A stretch of 64,000 bases of DNA from JAYPAN01 sp049597955. Lineage in GTDB: Bacteria; Pseudomonadota; Alphaproteobacteria; RS24. This document shows positions 33,262 to 42,293 of the stretch, in pieces. Position 1 is the stretch's first letter. Each line of letters opens with the position of its first letter. The notes under the pieces are model-generated. The model made no database searches and had not been told where the DNA came from. It saw nothing but the letters and a program-made list of their open reading frames with translations. The DNA lies in NCBI GenBank assembly GCA_049597955.1, contig JBMYND010000003.1, positions 62,001-126,000 on the forward strand, given 5' to 3'. Made by a program: the position numbers and the translations under genes.

Positions 33262-34455
33262 ATGAACGGGGCCGAAAAAATCATCATTCACGGCGCGGGC
33301 AGCACGGCACAGCTTGTCGGGCTGGCCCTGCACCAAAGCGGCTTTGCCATTGACCTAATTGACTTGGTTGACCCGATTGAAAGGTCGGGCTTGCCCGACG
33401 CCGCGCCCGGATTGGCATCAACAAACCCCGCCGACCCACTGCGAAATACCGATTGGCAGCGCGTTTTGGCGCTGGCCCCGGCCTCCAAAATCTGCCTTGA
33501 AAAACTCGGCGTCTGGCAAAAATTAACCATGCCGACTGCCGTCATGACCGGCATGGAAGTGCGGCGCGGGCCAATTGGCAAAGCGTTTGACGGCACGCTT
33601 GACCTGACCCCGCCGGAGCCGGAGGGGATGGCCCATATTGTCAGCCTGGCCGATTTGCACCGCGCCATTGCCGATTGTCTGGATGCAGCCGCAATCGCTG
33701 CGCCGCCTGCCGGCAAACCGGCCCTGCATATTGAAACAAAACGCCCCAAATCCGGCCAAATGGCGGGCTATCTGACGCATGATTATGACAGCGATGCGCT
33801 GGTCTGTGCCGTGCGGGGAACCCGCCCTCATGGCGGACGGGCGCGACAGATTTTCCTGCCCGACGGGCCGCTTGCCCTGTTGCCACTGGCCGGAGCAAAA
33901 GACATGGCTTTGGTCTGGTCTTTGCCGCGCGCCCGCGCGCAAGCCCTGGCCGAAGTGGCGGCGCCGGTTTTTCTGCATGAGTTGAACCGCGTCGCAATGC
34001 CTTATGGCGCGATTGAGGCTTTTGGCCCGCCTGCGACGCAGGCTTTGAACATGCATTTGGCGCAAAGCTTGACCGCGCCCAATCGCGTCTTGCTTGGCGA
34101 TGCCGCCCATTGCCTGCACCCAATGGCGGGGCAGGGTTTTAACATTACCTTGCGCGATATTGCGTTGCTGGTTGATTGCTTGGCGCAAGGCCGCCAGCTC
34201 GGCCTGCCGCCCCATGATGCGACGATTCTGGCGCGTTACGGACAAGCGCGGCGCGCCGATGCGGCGCTTGCCATTGGCCTGACCCACGGGCTGAACGGCC
34301 TGTTTGGCAATGGCGTGCCGGGCCTCAGCCTGTTGGCCGGTGCCGGGCTTGAAATGACGCAAGCGATTTTGCAAAAACAACCAAAATGGCAGCGCGCCCT
34401 GATAGCGCAGGCCGATAGCGGCACAGGCGAGACACCGGCGCTGATGCGGCCCTAA
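33262..34455 (+). CDS. UbiH/Coq6-family FAD-dependent monooxygenase
   Basis: The 397-residue flavoprotein has an N-terminal dinucleotide-binding segment (IIIHGAGSTAQLVGLAL) and the hallmark FAD motif GDAAHCLHPMAGQGFNITLRD near 275. Such enzymes hydroxylate the ubiquinone ring. Which carbon is modified cannot be read from sequence. The first glycine motif is degenerate, but the GDAAH motif is intact. The start at 33262 is used because upstream codons run through the amt promoter region. It converges with the Trm112-like gene (4-base overlap). Confidence 0.88.
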   Translation: MNGAEKIIIHGAGSTAQLVGLALHQSGFAIDLIDLVDPIERSGLPDAAPGLASTNPADPLRNTDWQRVLALAPASKICLEKLGVWQKLTMPTAVMTGMEVRRGPIGKAFDGTLDLTPPEPEGMAHIVSLADLHRAIADCLDAAAIAAPPAGKPALHIETKRPKSGQMAGYLTHDYDSDALVCAVRGTRPHGGRARQIFLPDGPLALLPLAGAKDMALVWSLPRARAQALAEVAAPVFLHELNRVAMPYGAIEAFGPPATQALNMHLAQSLTAPNRVLLGDAAHCLHPMAGQGFNITLRDIALLVDCLAQGRQLGLPPHDATILARYGQARRADAALAIGLTHGLNGLFGNGVPGLSLLAGAGLEMTQAILQKQPKWQRALIAQADSGTGETPALMRP

Positions 34456-34658
34456 TCGTCCAGCCGCCGCGCTTCCTCCGGCAGCATAATGGGGATGCCT
34501 TCGCGGATTTGATAGGCCAGACCGGCCTCTTTCGAGACCAGCTCATTTTTGGCCTTGTCATAGTCCAGCGGCCCACGCGTGACCGGACAGACCAATATTT
34601 CCAGCAAAGCCGCATCCGGTTGCAAGGGGCTGGCGCTATTTGAAGATGTGTCGGTCAT
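34452..34658 (-). CDS. Trm112/YcaR-family small protein
   Basis: The 68-residue protein contains LLEILVCPVTRGPLDY and GLAYQIREGIPIML, the signature of Trm112-like proteins. In other organisms these stabilise methyltransferases. Only one Cys is kept of the possible zinc ligands, as in many bacterial members. It lies downstream of the LON-domain gene in the minus-strand run thioredoxin/TPR, LON-domain, Trm112, an order frequent in alphaproteobacteria. Confidence 0.9.
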   Translation of the reverse strand: MTDTSSNSASPLQPDAALLEILVCPVTRGPLDYDKAKNELVSKEAGLAYQIREGIPIMLPEEARRLDD

Positions 34659-34684
34659 GGTTTTACCGCCTTTTCGCTGTTGGC

Positions 34685-35353
34685 TTATTGAATGGCATTA
34701 TCATTGCTGCCCATGCTGGCATCCATTTGCGCCAGCACCATTTCGGTCAAGGCAATCAGGATTTCGGCGCGCTCGGCAAGGCTTTCTGCTTCCAGCAAAG
34801 CCTGTTTTTCCTGCACCCCATAGGGGCTGATGATAGACAGGGAGTTAACCAGCGCCTCATTGCCGGATTGTTCAATCGCCTCCCAATCGGCGGCCATATT
34901 ATTGCGCTCCAAATAGCGGCGCAAAACATCCAACAAGCCTTCGCGATTGACATCCAGCGCGCCAATATCGGCGATTAAATCGCTGTCATAGGGCCGGTAA
35001 TCGGCCGCAATCTGTCGATAGGATGTGGTGACATCAAGCTCTTCGGCCACCCGAAACCGCGCCACGCCGGTCAGGCTGACAATCATTCGGCCATCCTCGG
35101 TTTCCGAAAAAGAGGTGATGCGGCCAATGCACCCGACTTTCTGCAATTGCGGCCTGCTGTCGTCTTCCTGCCCGTCTTCGGGTTGCAAAATACCAATCAT
35201 CCGGCCACGGCCCAGCGCATCTTCAAACATGTCGAGATAGCGCGGCTCAAAAATATTGAGCGGCAATTGTCCGCGCGGCAGCAGCAAAACACCGGACAGG
35301 GGAAATACCGGCACGGTTTGGGGCAAATCATCGATTGTTTTATATTTGGACAT
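34685..35353 (-). CDS. LON peptidase substrate-binding domain protein
   Basis: The 222-residue protein is the N-terminal LON substrate-binding (PUA-like) domain without the AAA or protease parts. The start contains PVFPLSGVLLLPRGQLPLNIFEPRYLDMF, followed by GCIGRI and a helical C-terminus. Stand-alone members are of unknown role, perhaps binding unfolded segments. It sits eight bases downstream of the thioredoxin/TPR gene. Confidence 0.92.
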   Translation of the reverse strand: MSKYKTIDDLPQTVPVFPLSGVLLLPRGQLPLNIFEPRYLDMFEDALGRGRMIGILQPEDGQEDDSRPQLQKVGCIGRITSFSETEDGRMIVSLTGVARFRVAEELDVTTSYRQIAADYRPYDSDLIADIGALDVNREGLLDVLRRYLERNNMAADWEAIEQSGNEALVNSLSIISPYGVQEKQALLEAESLAERAEILIALTEMVLAQMDASMGSNDNAIQ

Positions 35354-35361
35354 AAATTTTC

Positions 35362-36267
35362 CTAGCTGAACAAAAGCGATGACAAGCGACGCCGGGCCGC
35401 CACGACCAGCGGCTCAGCCGCACCATAAGCGTCAAAAAACTCGACAAGCTGTTTGCGCGCCGCCTCTTCCTGCCAATCGCGCTTGCGGGCAATGATTTCC
35501 AGCAAAGCCTCCATTGCCGCCTCGCGCTGACCGGCAGCATGCAGGGCCATTGCCAAATCAAACCGCGCCTGATGGTCATTTTCATCTGCCGCAAGGCGCG
35601 CCTGCAAGGGCGCAAGCTCGCCCGTATCGGCCGATTTTTCCGCCAGCGCCAGCGCCGCGCGCGCCGCCGCCAGTTCCGGGTCATTGCTGTGGGCCGGTGC
35701 CATGGCCAATATTTGTCCGGCCTGTTCGGCATTGCCATTGGCCAAATGGCACTGCGCCAAACCGGCAATTGCACCAATATGGTCAGGCTCGGCGGCCAGA
35801 ATATCGCTGTAAGCCTGCGCCGCCGCCGCCGGATTATTATCGGCCAAGGCCTGTTCGGCCATGGCCAGCAATTGCTCAACCGGTGAGGGTGCCAGCCCGC
35901 CTTGCAAATGCGGCTCCAGCTTGGCGCGTATCTGGCTTTCCGGCAGCGCGCCCATAAAGCCGTCAACCGGCTGACCGTTTTTGAAAAAGAAAACCGCCGG
36001 TATCGACTGCACTTGTAATTGCTGCGCCACTTCCGGATGCTCATCAATATTCATTTTCGCCAGCCGCACCGCGCCCTGACTTTGCGTGGCCACCGCCTCA
36101 AGCACCGGCGTCAATTGTTTGCAAGGGCCGCACCAGGGTGCCCATAAATCCAGCATGACCAGACAGTCACGCGACGCCTCAATGACATCGGCCATGAAGC
36201 TATGCGTTGTGACATCGACAATGGCTTGCGCCGCCGCCGCTGGCGCGGCTTCAGATGAGATTTCCAT
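35362..36267 (-). CDS. Thioredoxin-domain/TPR protein of the YbbN (CnoX) type
   Basis: The 301-residue protein has an N-terminal thioredoxin fold with active site WCGPC (Cys46, Cys49) and a C-terminal region of TPR-like helical pairs (about 135-300). This matches YbbN/CnoX, a holdase that also protects thiols during oxidative stress and hands clients to chaperonins. Unlike E. coli YbbN it keeps both Cys residues, so redox activity is plausible. It heads the minus-strand operon with the LON-domain and Trm112 genes. Confidence 0.9.
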   Translation of the reverse strand: MEISSEAAPAAAAQAIVDVTTHSFMADVIEASRDCLVMLDLWAPWCGPCKQLTPVLEAVATQSQGAVRLAKMNIDEHPEVAQQLQVQSIPAVFFFKNGQPVDGFMGALPESQIRAKLEPHLQGGLAPSPVEQLLAMAEQALADNNPAAAAQAYSDILAAEPDHIGAIAGLAQCHLANGNAEQAGQILAMAPAHSNDPELAAARAALALAEKSADTGELAPLQARLAADENDHQARFDLAMALHAAGQREAAMEALLEIIARKRDWQEEAARKQLVEFFDAYGAAEPLVVAARRRLSSLLFS

Positions 36268-36367
36268 GTGCGGTTCCTTTCCCCCCTAACATGGGGCTTT
36301 TGCCCGCTTTTGCCAACCCCCGCAAAACCGCCATGATATCGCCCGCAAAAACCGGCGCGATTACGCC

Positions 36368-36396
36368 TTGCCAAAGCCGCACTGATAAGGCATAAC
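36368..36396 (+). promoter_or_regulatory. Promoter of tRNA-Gly
   Basis: TTGCCA at 36368-36373 and CATAAC at 36391-36396 are separated by 17 bases. They place a transcription start near 36403, about 16 bases before the mature tRNA. The boxes match the sigma-70-type consensus at five and four of six positions. Confidence 0.5.
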
Positions 36397-36418
36397 ACGC
36401 CTCGCTGACATTGCAGAT

Positions 36419-36493
36419 GCGGGCGTAGCTCAGGGGTAGAGCACAACCTTGCCAAGGTTGGGGTCGTGAGTTCGAATCTCATCGCCCGCTCCA
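36419..36493 (+). tRNA. tRNA-Gly (anticodon GCC)
   Basis: The 75-base gene folds as a complete cloverleaf. The acceptor arms GCGGGCG (36419-36425) and CGCCCGC (36483-36489) pair fully, the anticodon stem CAACC/GGTTG encloses loop TTGCCAA with anticodon GCC, and the T-arm carries TTCGAAT. Discriminator T is followed by an encoded CCA at 36491-36493. It reads the abundant GGC/GGT glycine codons. Confidence 0.97.
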
Positions 36494-36593
36494 GTGACAG
36501 TCATTTTCTCTAAAATAATCCCTTGTGATTCAATGGCTTAATTGGTCTTTGAGTTGTTTTGGTTTGGCGGGTTCTGCGTCCATCCCGACTTTT

Positions 36594-37328
36594 TCAAGAA
36601 AAATGGAAATCCGGCAAATCGCCAAAAGCGTCTTTCAGCTTGGTGCCCCAAAGCCCTGACAGCTCCTGAAAATAAGCATTGTCTTCGGCCAGTCTTTGGC
36701 TGTGGCCGGGGGTGAGGCTGTCTTTTTCGTAAATGCATAAATCCAGCGGCATGCCGACCGACAGATTGGCTTTAATGGTCGAGTCAAAGGACACGACCAG
36801 CAATTTGACCGCTTCTTCAAAGCTCAGCGCGTCATCAAAGGCACGCACCAATATCGGCTTGCCATATTTGGTTTCGCCAATTTGGAAAAACGGTTGGTCG
36901 TCAGAAACCTCGATGAAATTGCCTTCCGGATAAATCAGATAAAGGCGCATATCGCCGCCCTTGACCTGCCCGCCCAATATCAATGTCGCGTCAAACTTAT
37001 TGGCCGCTTCTTGCCCGCCATCAGTCATATCGGCGATAACTTCGCGCAATGTCTCGCCGACAAGGCGGGCCGCCTGAAACATGGAAGTGACTTGCAGAAT
37101 GTCCGGCTTGCGGTCATCCGATGCCTTGCCGCGCTCGTTCAAATGGCTGATAACGGCTTGGCTGGTCGCCAGATTGCCGGCGGTCAGCAAATAGATTTGC
37201 AACTCGCCCGGCACTGACCAGCTATGGATTTTCGGATAGCGCGACACATTATCGACACCGGCATTGGTGCGCGTATCGGCCATAAAGACCAGTCCTGAAT
37301 TCAAACGCAAAGCGACGCAATATGACAT
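36594..37328 (-). CDS. Anbu-type bacterial proteasome homologue
   Basis: The 244-residue protein starts MSYCVALRLNSGLVFMADTRTNAGVDN, the conserved N-terminus of Anbu (ancestral beta subunit; BPH). Asp18 and Lys33 occupy the positions of the proteasome catalytic Asp17/Lys33. Residue 2, the nucleophile after Met removal, is Ser rather than the usual Thr. Anbu forms open helical rings in other species and its substrate is not known. It is the last gene of the four-gene minus-strand Anbu cluster with transglutaminase, alpha-E and ATP-grasp genes. Confidence 0.93.
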   Translation of the reverse strand: MSYCVALRLNSGLVFMADTRTNAGVDNVSRYPKIHSWSVPGELQIYLLTAGNLATSQAVISHLNERGKASDDRKPDILQVTSMFQAARLVGETLREVIADMTDGGQEAANKFDATLILGGQVKGGDMRLYLIYPEGNFIEVSDDQPFFQIGETKYGKPILVRAFDDALSFEEAVKLLVVSFDSTIKANLSVGMPLDLCIYEKDSLTPGHSQRLAEDNAYFQELSGLWGTKLKDAFGDLPDFHFS

Positions 37329-37340
37329 AAGGGCTCCTGC

Positions 37341-38138
37341 TTATTGGATGGTTACTTCGGCCGACATTTTTTCCGCGCCCTCGCCATAGCGCAATCCGGC
37401 GACCGGTTGAATATCGCTATAATCAAAGCCCGAAGCCAGTCGCACATATCCGGCATTGGGCGACAGGGCATTGGATATGTCAAAGCCAACCCAGCCCAAA
37501 CCGTCAATATAGGCTTCCGCCCAGGCATGGCTGGCCGAAATATCGCCAAGGCCCGGCTCCATTAAATAGCCGCTGACATAGCGGGCGGCAAAACCGGCAT
37601 GGCGGGCCAATGTCAAAAACACATGCACATGATCCTGGCACACGCCAAAGCCCAATTGCGCCGCTTCTTCTGCCGTGGTGGTGCTGTCTGTATGGCCGCG
37701 CTCATAGCGCACATTTTCCGCCACATAGGCCGACAGTCTGTGCAGAAAATCGAGCTTATTGTCATCTGTCGGCATATTGCCGGCCAGTTTTTTCAAACCC
37801 GGCCCCATGCGGCAATAAGCGGTTTCGCGGCGAAACAGCGGCAAGGGCAGCATATTGTCATGCGCGCCAAAAATGCCGGATGTGTCGGTGGTTTCAATAT
37901 CGCCGGTAGCGGTAATGGCAATATCGGCCTCGGCGACGCGCTGCACGGCAATATGCACAATATTGCCGTGATGGTCGCGGCTCTCAAGGGCGATTTCCGC
38001 GCCCTGCAAGTCAATATCCCATTTCTGCACAATCTGTCCGGGGCCGGTTTTGGGGGTGAGGTGCAAATGCTGAATAGCCTGTTTCGGCGGCTGCTCAAAC
38101 TGGTATTTGGTTTGGTGTCGTATGGTGAAAACGGGCAT
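37341..38138 (-). CDS. Transglutaminase-like cysteine peptidase (Anbu cluster)
   Basis: The 265-residue cytosolic protein has an N-terminal beta domain (FTIRHQTKYQFEQP) and a transglutaminase core with a full triad. Cys167 is in GVCQDHVHVF, His204 in SHAWAEAYI and Asp220 in WVGFDISN. These proteins regularly accompany Anbu and ATP-grasp/alpha-E genes and are thought to cut or make isopeptide-like bonds. It lies 12 bases upstream of the Anbu gene and three bases after the alpha-E gene. Confidence 0.92.
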   Translation of the reverse strand: MPVFTIRHQTKYQFEQPPKQAIQHLHLTPKTGPGQIVQKWDIDLQGAEIALESRDHHGNIVHIAVQRVAEADIAITATGDIETTDTSGIFGAHDNMLPLPLFRRETAYCRMGPGLKKLAGNMPTDDNKLDFLHRLSAYVAENVRYERGHTDSTTTAEEAAQLGFGVCQDHVHVFLTLARHAGFAARYVSGYLMEPGLGDISASHAWAEAYIDGLGWVGFDISNALSPNAGYVRLASGFDYSDIQPVAGLRYGEGAEKMSAEVTIQ

Positions 38139-38141
38139 GCA

Positions 38142-39089
38142 TCAGCCTATCGGATTGAATTTGAAATCGGTTTCCAACTGGTCGCTGAGACCGGCATTGG
38201 CGGCCAGAAAGCCGGCAATAAAATCCTGCAGGCCGAAATTGACCAGCTCGGCCATTTTCGGCGTGTCGAAATCAGCGCAAATCGCCTGCGCCGTGCGGGT
38301 GGTTTCATAGCTGCACCCATAGGCTTCTTCCAAAGCGTCGAGCTGGCGCACAATATCTTGATAGCAATAATGCAAGGAACGCGGCATGCGTTTATCGGCA
38401 ATCAGGAAATTCAGCACGCGCGGCGCTTCCATGCGGCCCTTATGCAGCCAATTATAGGCGCGCATGGCACCAAGCGCACTCAGCACCATATCCCATTGGG
38501 CAAAGCCGTTTTCCTGATGCAAAACAGAAGCCGAAGGCAGAAACAGAAAATAGCGCGCATTGAGCAGGCGTGCCGTATTGTCACCGCGCTCGACCAACAT
38601 GCCAAGCCGAATAAAGTTGAAAATATCATTGCGCAGCATCGTGCCGTCCAGCGCGCCGCGCACCAGCGCATTGCCTTGGCGCACCTGGCTCAAAATCTGC
38701 GGTAAATCATGCCCGCTCACCGGTCGTTTCAGGCTTTTTTCCAGCGCCAGCCATAAATCATTCAATGCCTGCCATGCTTCCTTGGTCAGGGCGGTGCGGA
38801 CAATGCGCCCGTTCTGGCGCGCCCGTTGCACCAATTTCAGCACGCTGGCCGGATTGGTTTTTTCACGCAGCAAAAAATTGGTCACTTGCGTTTGCTCGCA
38901 AATCTCGTGCAGCGCATCATAATCATCGCGCGCGCCCATAAGCGATAAAACAGCCGCCCATTCATCATTGGTGTTATCGGCCTGCGACAGGCTGCGGCGA
39001 AAGGCGGTTTCAATCAGCCGCGCATTATTTTCAGCGCGTTCGAGATAACGCGCCATCCAGTAAAGGTTATTGGCCACACGTCCCAGCAT
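38142..39089 (-). CDS. Alpha-E domain protein (DUF403)
   Basis: The 315-residue all-helical protein has the family opening LGRVANNLYWMARYLERAENNARLI. The biochemical role is unknown, but it is almost always found with a circularly permuted ATP-grasp and a transglutaminase. The ATG at 39089 is chosen over that at 39110 because it immediately follows the ATP-grasp stop and gives the conserved N-terminus. Confidence 0.92.
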   Translation of the reverse strand: MLGRVANNLYWMARYLERAENNARLIETAFRRSLSQADNTNDEWAAVLSLMGARDDYDALHEICEQTQVTNFLLREKTNPASVLKLVQRARQNGRIVRTALTKEAWQALNDLWLALEKSLKRPVSGHDLPQILSQVRQGNALVRGALDGTMLRNDIFNFIRLGMLVERGDNTARLLNARYFLFLPSASVLHQENGFAQWDMVLSALGAMRAYNWLHKGRMEAPRVLNFLIADKRMPRSLHYCYQDIVRQLDALEEAYGCSYETTRTAQAICADFDTPKMAELVNFGLQDFIAGFLAANAGLSDQLETDFKFNPIG

Positions 39090-39091
39090 AA

Positions 39092-40612
39092 TCACTCGTC
39101 TATTATCCAAGTATCTTTGGTGCCACCGCCCTGGCTGGAATTGACAATCAGCGAGTTTTTCCGCAAGGCGACGCGGGTCAAGCCGCCCGGCGTGATGCGA
39201 ATGCCGCGCGGCGATACCAGCACAAAGGGCCGCAAATCGACATGGCGCGGCGCCAGACCGCTGCGCGTCAAAACCGGCACAGTGGACAGGGAAAGCGTTG
39301 GCTGGGCTATATAGGCGGCGGGGCGGGCTTTCAATTTACGCCGAAAGCGCGCCAATTCAGCCTTGCTGGCCGCCGGGCCGACCAGCATGCCATAGCCGCC
39401 GGAGCCGTGAACTTCCTTGACCACCAGCTCGTCCAAATGCTCAAGCACATAGGCCAAATGGTCGGGCGCGCTGCACCGCCATGTCTGGATGTTTTTCAGC
39501 TTCGGCTTCTCACCGGTGTAAAACTCTATGATTTGCGGCATATAGGCATAGACCGCCTTGTCATCGGCAATACCGGCACCGGGCGCATTGGCCAGCATCA
39601 CTTTGCCGGCGCGATAAGCGTCAAACAGGCCGGGCATGCCAAGCAGCGCATCGGGGCGGAAATTAAGCGGGTCAAGAAAATCATCATCCACCCGCCGATA
39701 AATAATATCGACCGGTTGCGGGCCTTGCGTGGTGCGCTGGGCAACGCGGCCTTGATGAAATATCAAATCAGAGCCCTCGACCAGCTCCGCCCCCATTTCA
39801 TCGGCCAGAAACGCATGTTCAAAATAGGCCGAATTATAAACGCCGGGGGTAAGCAGGCTGACGGTTGGCACGCTGCCATCGCCCGTCTCCACACATTCGC
39901 ACAGCGATTGGTAAAGCTGTTGCGGATAGTGATTGATGCGACGCACCCGATATTGCTCAAATAATTCGGGAAACATATGCATCATGGTTTCGCGATTTTC
40001 CAGCATATAGGAAACGCCGGAAGGCACGCGCGCATTGTCTTCCAGCACGAAAAAATCATCCGGCCCGGTGCGCACAATATCAATGCCGACAATATGGGTA
40101 TAGATATTGCCGGGCGGGTTAACGCCCATCATTTGCGGCAGAAATGCGTCATTATCGTGGATGAGGTCAGCCGGCATAATCCCGGCGCGAATGATTTCCT
40201 GCCGGTGGTAAATATCATGCAGAAAGGCGTTTATCGCGCGCACGCGCTGGCGTATGCCATCTTCCAGCCGCGCCCATTCCTTGCCGGTAATAATGCGCGG
40301 CACCATGTCAAAAGGGATCAGCCGTTCAACCCCGTCGCCATCGCCATAAACGTTAAAAGTGATGCCAACACTGCGAAAAATATCCTGCGCGCGGTCGGAT
40401 TGACGGCGCAATTGCGACAATTTCTGATTATCCAGCCAATTTTGCAGCTTGTTATAAGGTGCACGCGGCGATACCGGGTTTTCACCCAGCGGCCCCAGCA
40501 TTTCGTCGAAAATGGGTTTATCGGTCAAATTGACACCCATGGGAGGGGGAACACTTGCTTTTCCTTTCTCCTCCCATTGTTTTATATCGTCTGATTGGCG
40601 TTTGTGAAACAA
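39092..40612 (-). CDS. Circularly permuted ATP-grasp type 2 protein
   Basis: The 506-residue protein carries the DUF404/DUF407-type ATP-grasp signature: RLIPFDMVPRIITGKEW, DFFVLEDNARVPSGVSYMLENR, ELVVKEVHGSGGYGMLVGP, and the C-terminal RGIRITPGGLTRVAL. These are predicted peptide-bond ligases with no proven product. It is the first gene of the Anbu cluster. The N-terminal lead (MFHKRQSDDIKQWEEKGK) is charged and may be variable. Confidence 0.93.
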   Translation of the reverse strand: MFHKRQSDDIKQWEEKGKASVPPPMGVNLTDKPIFDEMLGPLGENPVSPRAPYNKLQNWLDNQKLSQLRRQSDRAQDIFRSVGITFNVYGDGDGVERLIPFDMVPRIITGKEWARLEDGIRQRVRAINAFLHDIYHRQEIIRAGIMPADLIHDNDAFLPQMMGVNPPGNIYTHIVGIDIVRTGPDDFFVLEDNARVPSGVSYMLENRETMMHMFPELFEQYRVRRINHYPQQLYQSLCECVETGDGSVPTVSLLTPGVYNSAYFEHAFLADEMGAELVEGSDLIFHQGRVAQRTTQGPQPVDIIYRRVDDDFLDPLNFRPDALLGMPGLFDAYRAGKVMLANAPGAGIADDKAVYAYMPQIIEFYTGEKPKLKNIQTWRCSAPDHLAYVLEHLDELVVKEVHGSGGYGMLVGPAASKAELARFRRKLKARPAAYIAQPTLSLSTVPVLTRSGLAPRHVDLRPFVLVSPRGIRITPGGLTRVALRKNSLIVNSSQGGGTKDTWIIDE

Positions 40613-40634
40613 AAAAGCCGAATTGACGGCGCGT

Positions 40635-41084
40635 TTAAGCGCCGAGAAAATTGCGAATGGCGTAATTGGTGGTTGTCAGCGCCACCACAGCACCGTTTTC
40701 ATCCTTTAATTCGGCGACAAGGGTAAAGTCATAACGCCCGTCTTTTTCAAGCGCCTCATTCATTTCATCTGCCTGCGCTTGGGTAAACACTGTCTCCGCC
40801 GTCACAGAGGTCATGGCCGGGGCCTTGAATTCAATCTTCAAATCACGCACAACGGGTTGAAATTTCTCAGGCTTGGCCAGATGGCGCATCGGCACCAAGC
40901 CGCCAAGAAATTCGCCACCCGCGAACAGATAAGCGGCGTGCATCATCTGCACATGGTTTTCCGTTTCAGGCCCCAACACCACTTTTACTTTGAAAACTTC
41001 ATCAGCCTGCAAAATTTGCAAACCGGCCTGGCGATAAAGGCCATAATTATCTCGTATATTGGCCGATAATTTATCCAAATCCAT
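40635..41084 (-). CDS. Hotdog-fold thioesterase-like protein (DUF4442 type)
   Basis: The 149-residue protein has the hotdog layout (MMHAAYLFAGGEFLGGLVPMRHL followed by a strand with IEFKAPAMTSVTAETVF) seen in DUF4442 and YiiD-C-like proteins, which probably act on acyl-thioesters. The ATG at 41084 is chosen because GGGAG precedes it; codons further upstream are unlike the family. It lies upstream of the Anbu cluster with a 22-base gap, so co-transcription is possible but a functional link is not implied. Confidence 0.82.
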   Translation of the reverse strand: MDLDKLSANIRDNYGLYRQAGLQILQADEVFKVKVVLGPETENHVQMMHAAYLFAGGEFLGGLVPMRHLAKPEKFQPVVRDLKIEFKAPAMTSVTAETVFTQAQADEMNEALEKDGRYDFTLVAELKDENGAVVALTTTNYAIRNFLGA

Positions 41085-41175
41085 TTTCTGCTCCCGCTTT
41101 TCCGGCACTGTTGCCAACAGCCAGCATCCGCCCATCGGCCCGCGCCGTCAAAGGAAATCGGTATTGGGCATCGCC

Positions 41176-42156
41176 TTACGGCGTCATAATCGAGCAGCCC
41201 GTCGTGGCGCGGGCTTCCAAATCTTCATGCAGGCGCTGTGCCTCGTCCAATTTATAGCGTTGGTTAATCTCGACCGACAACACCGCGTCTTCGACCAATT
41301 GCAAAACCTTGCGCGATGCGTGCTGCATCCAGCCCGGCTTGGCCATATAGGTCGCCAAAGTCGGGCGGGTGAAATAGAGCGAGCCATGCGCCGCCAAATC
41401 TTGCGGTGACACGGCGGCAATCGCGCCTGACGCATTGCCGAAACTGGCAAATGTGCCGAGCGGAGCCAATAAATCGAGGCCCAAATGATAAGTATCTTTG
41501 CCAACCGAGTCATAAATCACCGGAAAGCCGCCTTCCGGTGCCAGCGCCCTCAGCCTCTCGGCCAAATCCTCAGCGCCCGACAAAACGCAATGCTTTGCGC
41601 CATGGGCTTCAGCAAGCGCGCATTTTTCTTTGGTTGATGCCGTGCCAATCAGGTCAACACCAATATGGCGCGCCCATTGGCAGGCGATAAGCCCCACCCC
41701 TCCGGCGGCGGCGTGAAATAAAACCGTCTCGCCGCCGGTTAAGGGAAAAGTGTCATGGAACAAATAATCGACCGTCATGCCCTTTAACAGCACGGCGGCG
41801 GCCTGCTCAAAACTGACCGCATCCGGCAAGGCTATCAAAGCATGGGCCGGCACGATAACAGCTTCGGCATAAGTGCCCAAAGCCATGGTCAGGGCGACGC
41901 GTGTGCCGATAGATAAATCGACCCCGTCACCGACAGCCTCCACCGCGCCTGCGCCTTCCACCCCCAAACCGCTCGGCAGGGGCAGCGGGTAAAGCCCGCT
42001 GCGGTGATAAGTGTCGATAAGATTGACGCCAATGGCGGCAAGGCGCACCCGCACCTCGCCCGTCCCCGGCACCGGCAGGGGCTTGTCCACAAGCTGCATT
42101 TGCTCCGGCCCGCCATAAGCGTTTATTTCAATCGCCTTAATCGTGTTTTTCATCAT
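41176..42156 (-). CDS. NADPH:quinone oxidoreductase (zinc-less MDR)
   Basis: The 326-residue protein is a medium-chain dehydrogenase without zinc ligands. Visible are the substrate domain (IGVNLIDTYHRSGLYPLPLPSGLGVEGAGAVEAVG) and the nucleotide motif HAAAGGVGLIACQWA near 150. It resembles QorA, which reduces quinones with NADPH. It is a single minus-strand gene. Confidence 0.92.
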   Translation of the reverse strand: MMKNTIKAIEINAYGGPEQMQLVDKPLPVPGTGEVRVRLAAIGVNLIDTYHRSGLYPLPLPSGLGVEGAGAVEAVGDGVDLSIGTRVALTMALGTYAEAVIVPAHALIALPDAVSFEQAAAVLLKGMTVDYLFHDTFPLTGGETVLFHAAAGGVGLIACQWARHIGVDLIGTASTKEKCALAEAHGAKHCVLSGAEDLAERLRALAPEGGFPVIYDSVGKDTYHLGLDLLAPLGTFASFGNASGAIAAVSPQDLAAHGSLYFTRPTLATYMAKPGWMQHASRKVLQLVEDAVLSVEINQRYKLDEAQRLHEDLEARATTGCSIMTP

Positions 42157-42293
42157 CCCCGCCCCAAAATTCGTCCAATATTTATAAGCTCATACAAACC
42201 ATAAGCGACCGAAGGCCAGACCTGCAAACGATTTGGGTTTTAACAAATCAACGGCGCGGCTTGGCGCGCTGGCGGGTGGCACCGATAATCAGT

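Noticed and set aside
36111..36482. Minus-strand ORF starting MRFELTTPTLARLCSTPELRP
   Set aside because: Its start is the reverse complement of the tRNA-Gly gene, a well-known false protein; the rest is a shadow of the thioredoxin/TPR gene.
37599..38705. Plus-strand 368-residue ORF
   Set aside because: Antisense to the transglutaminase and alpha-E genes, which have full catalytic motifs and operon context.
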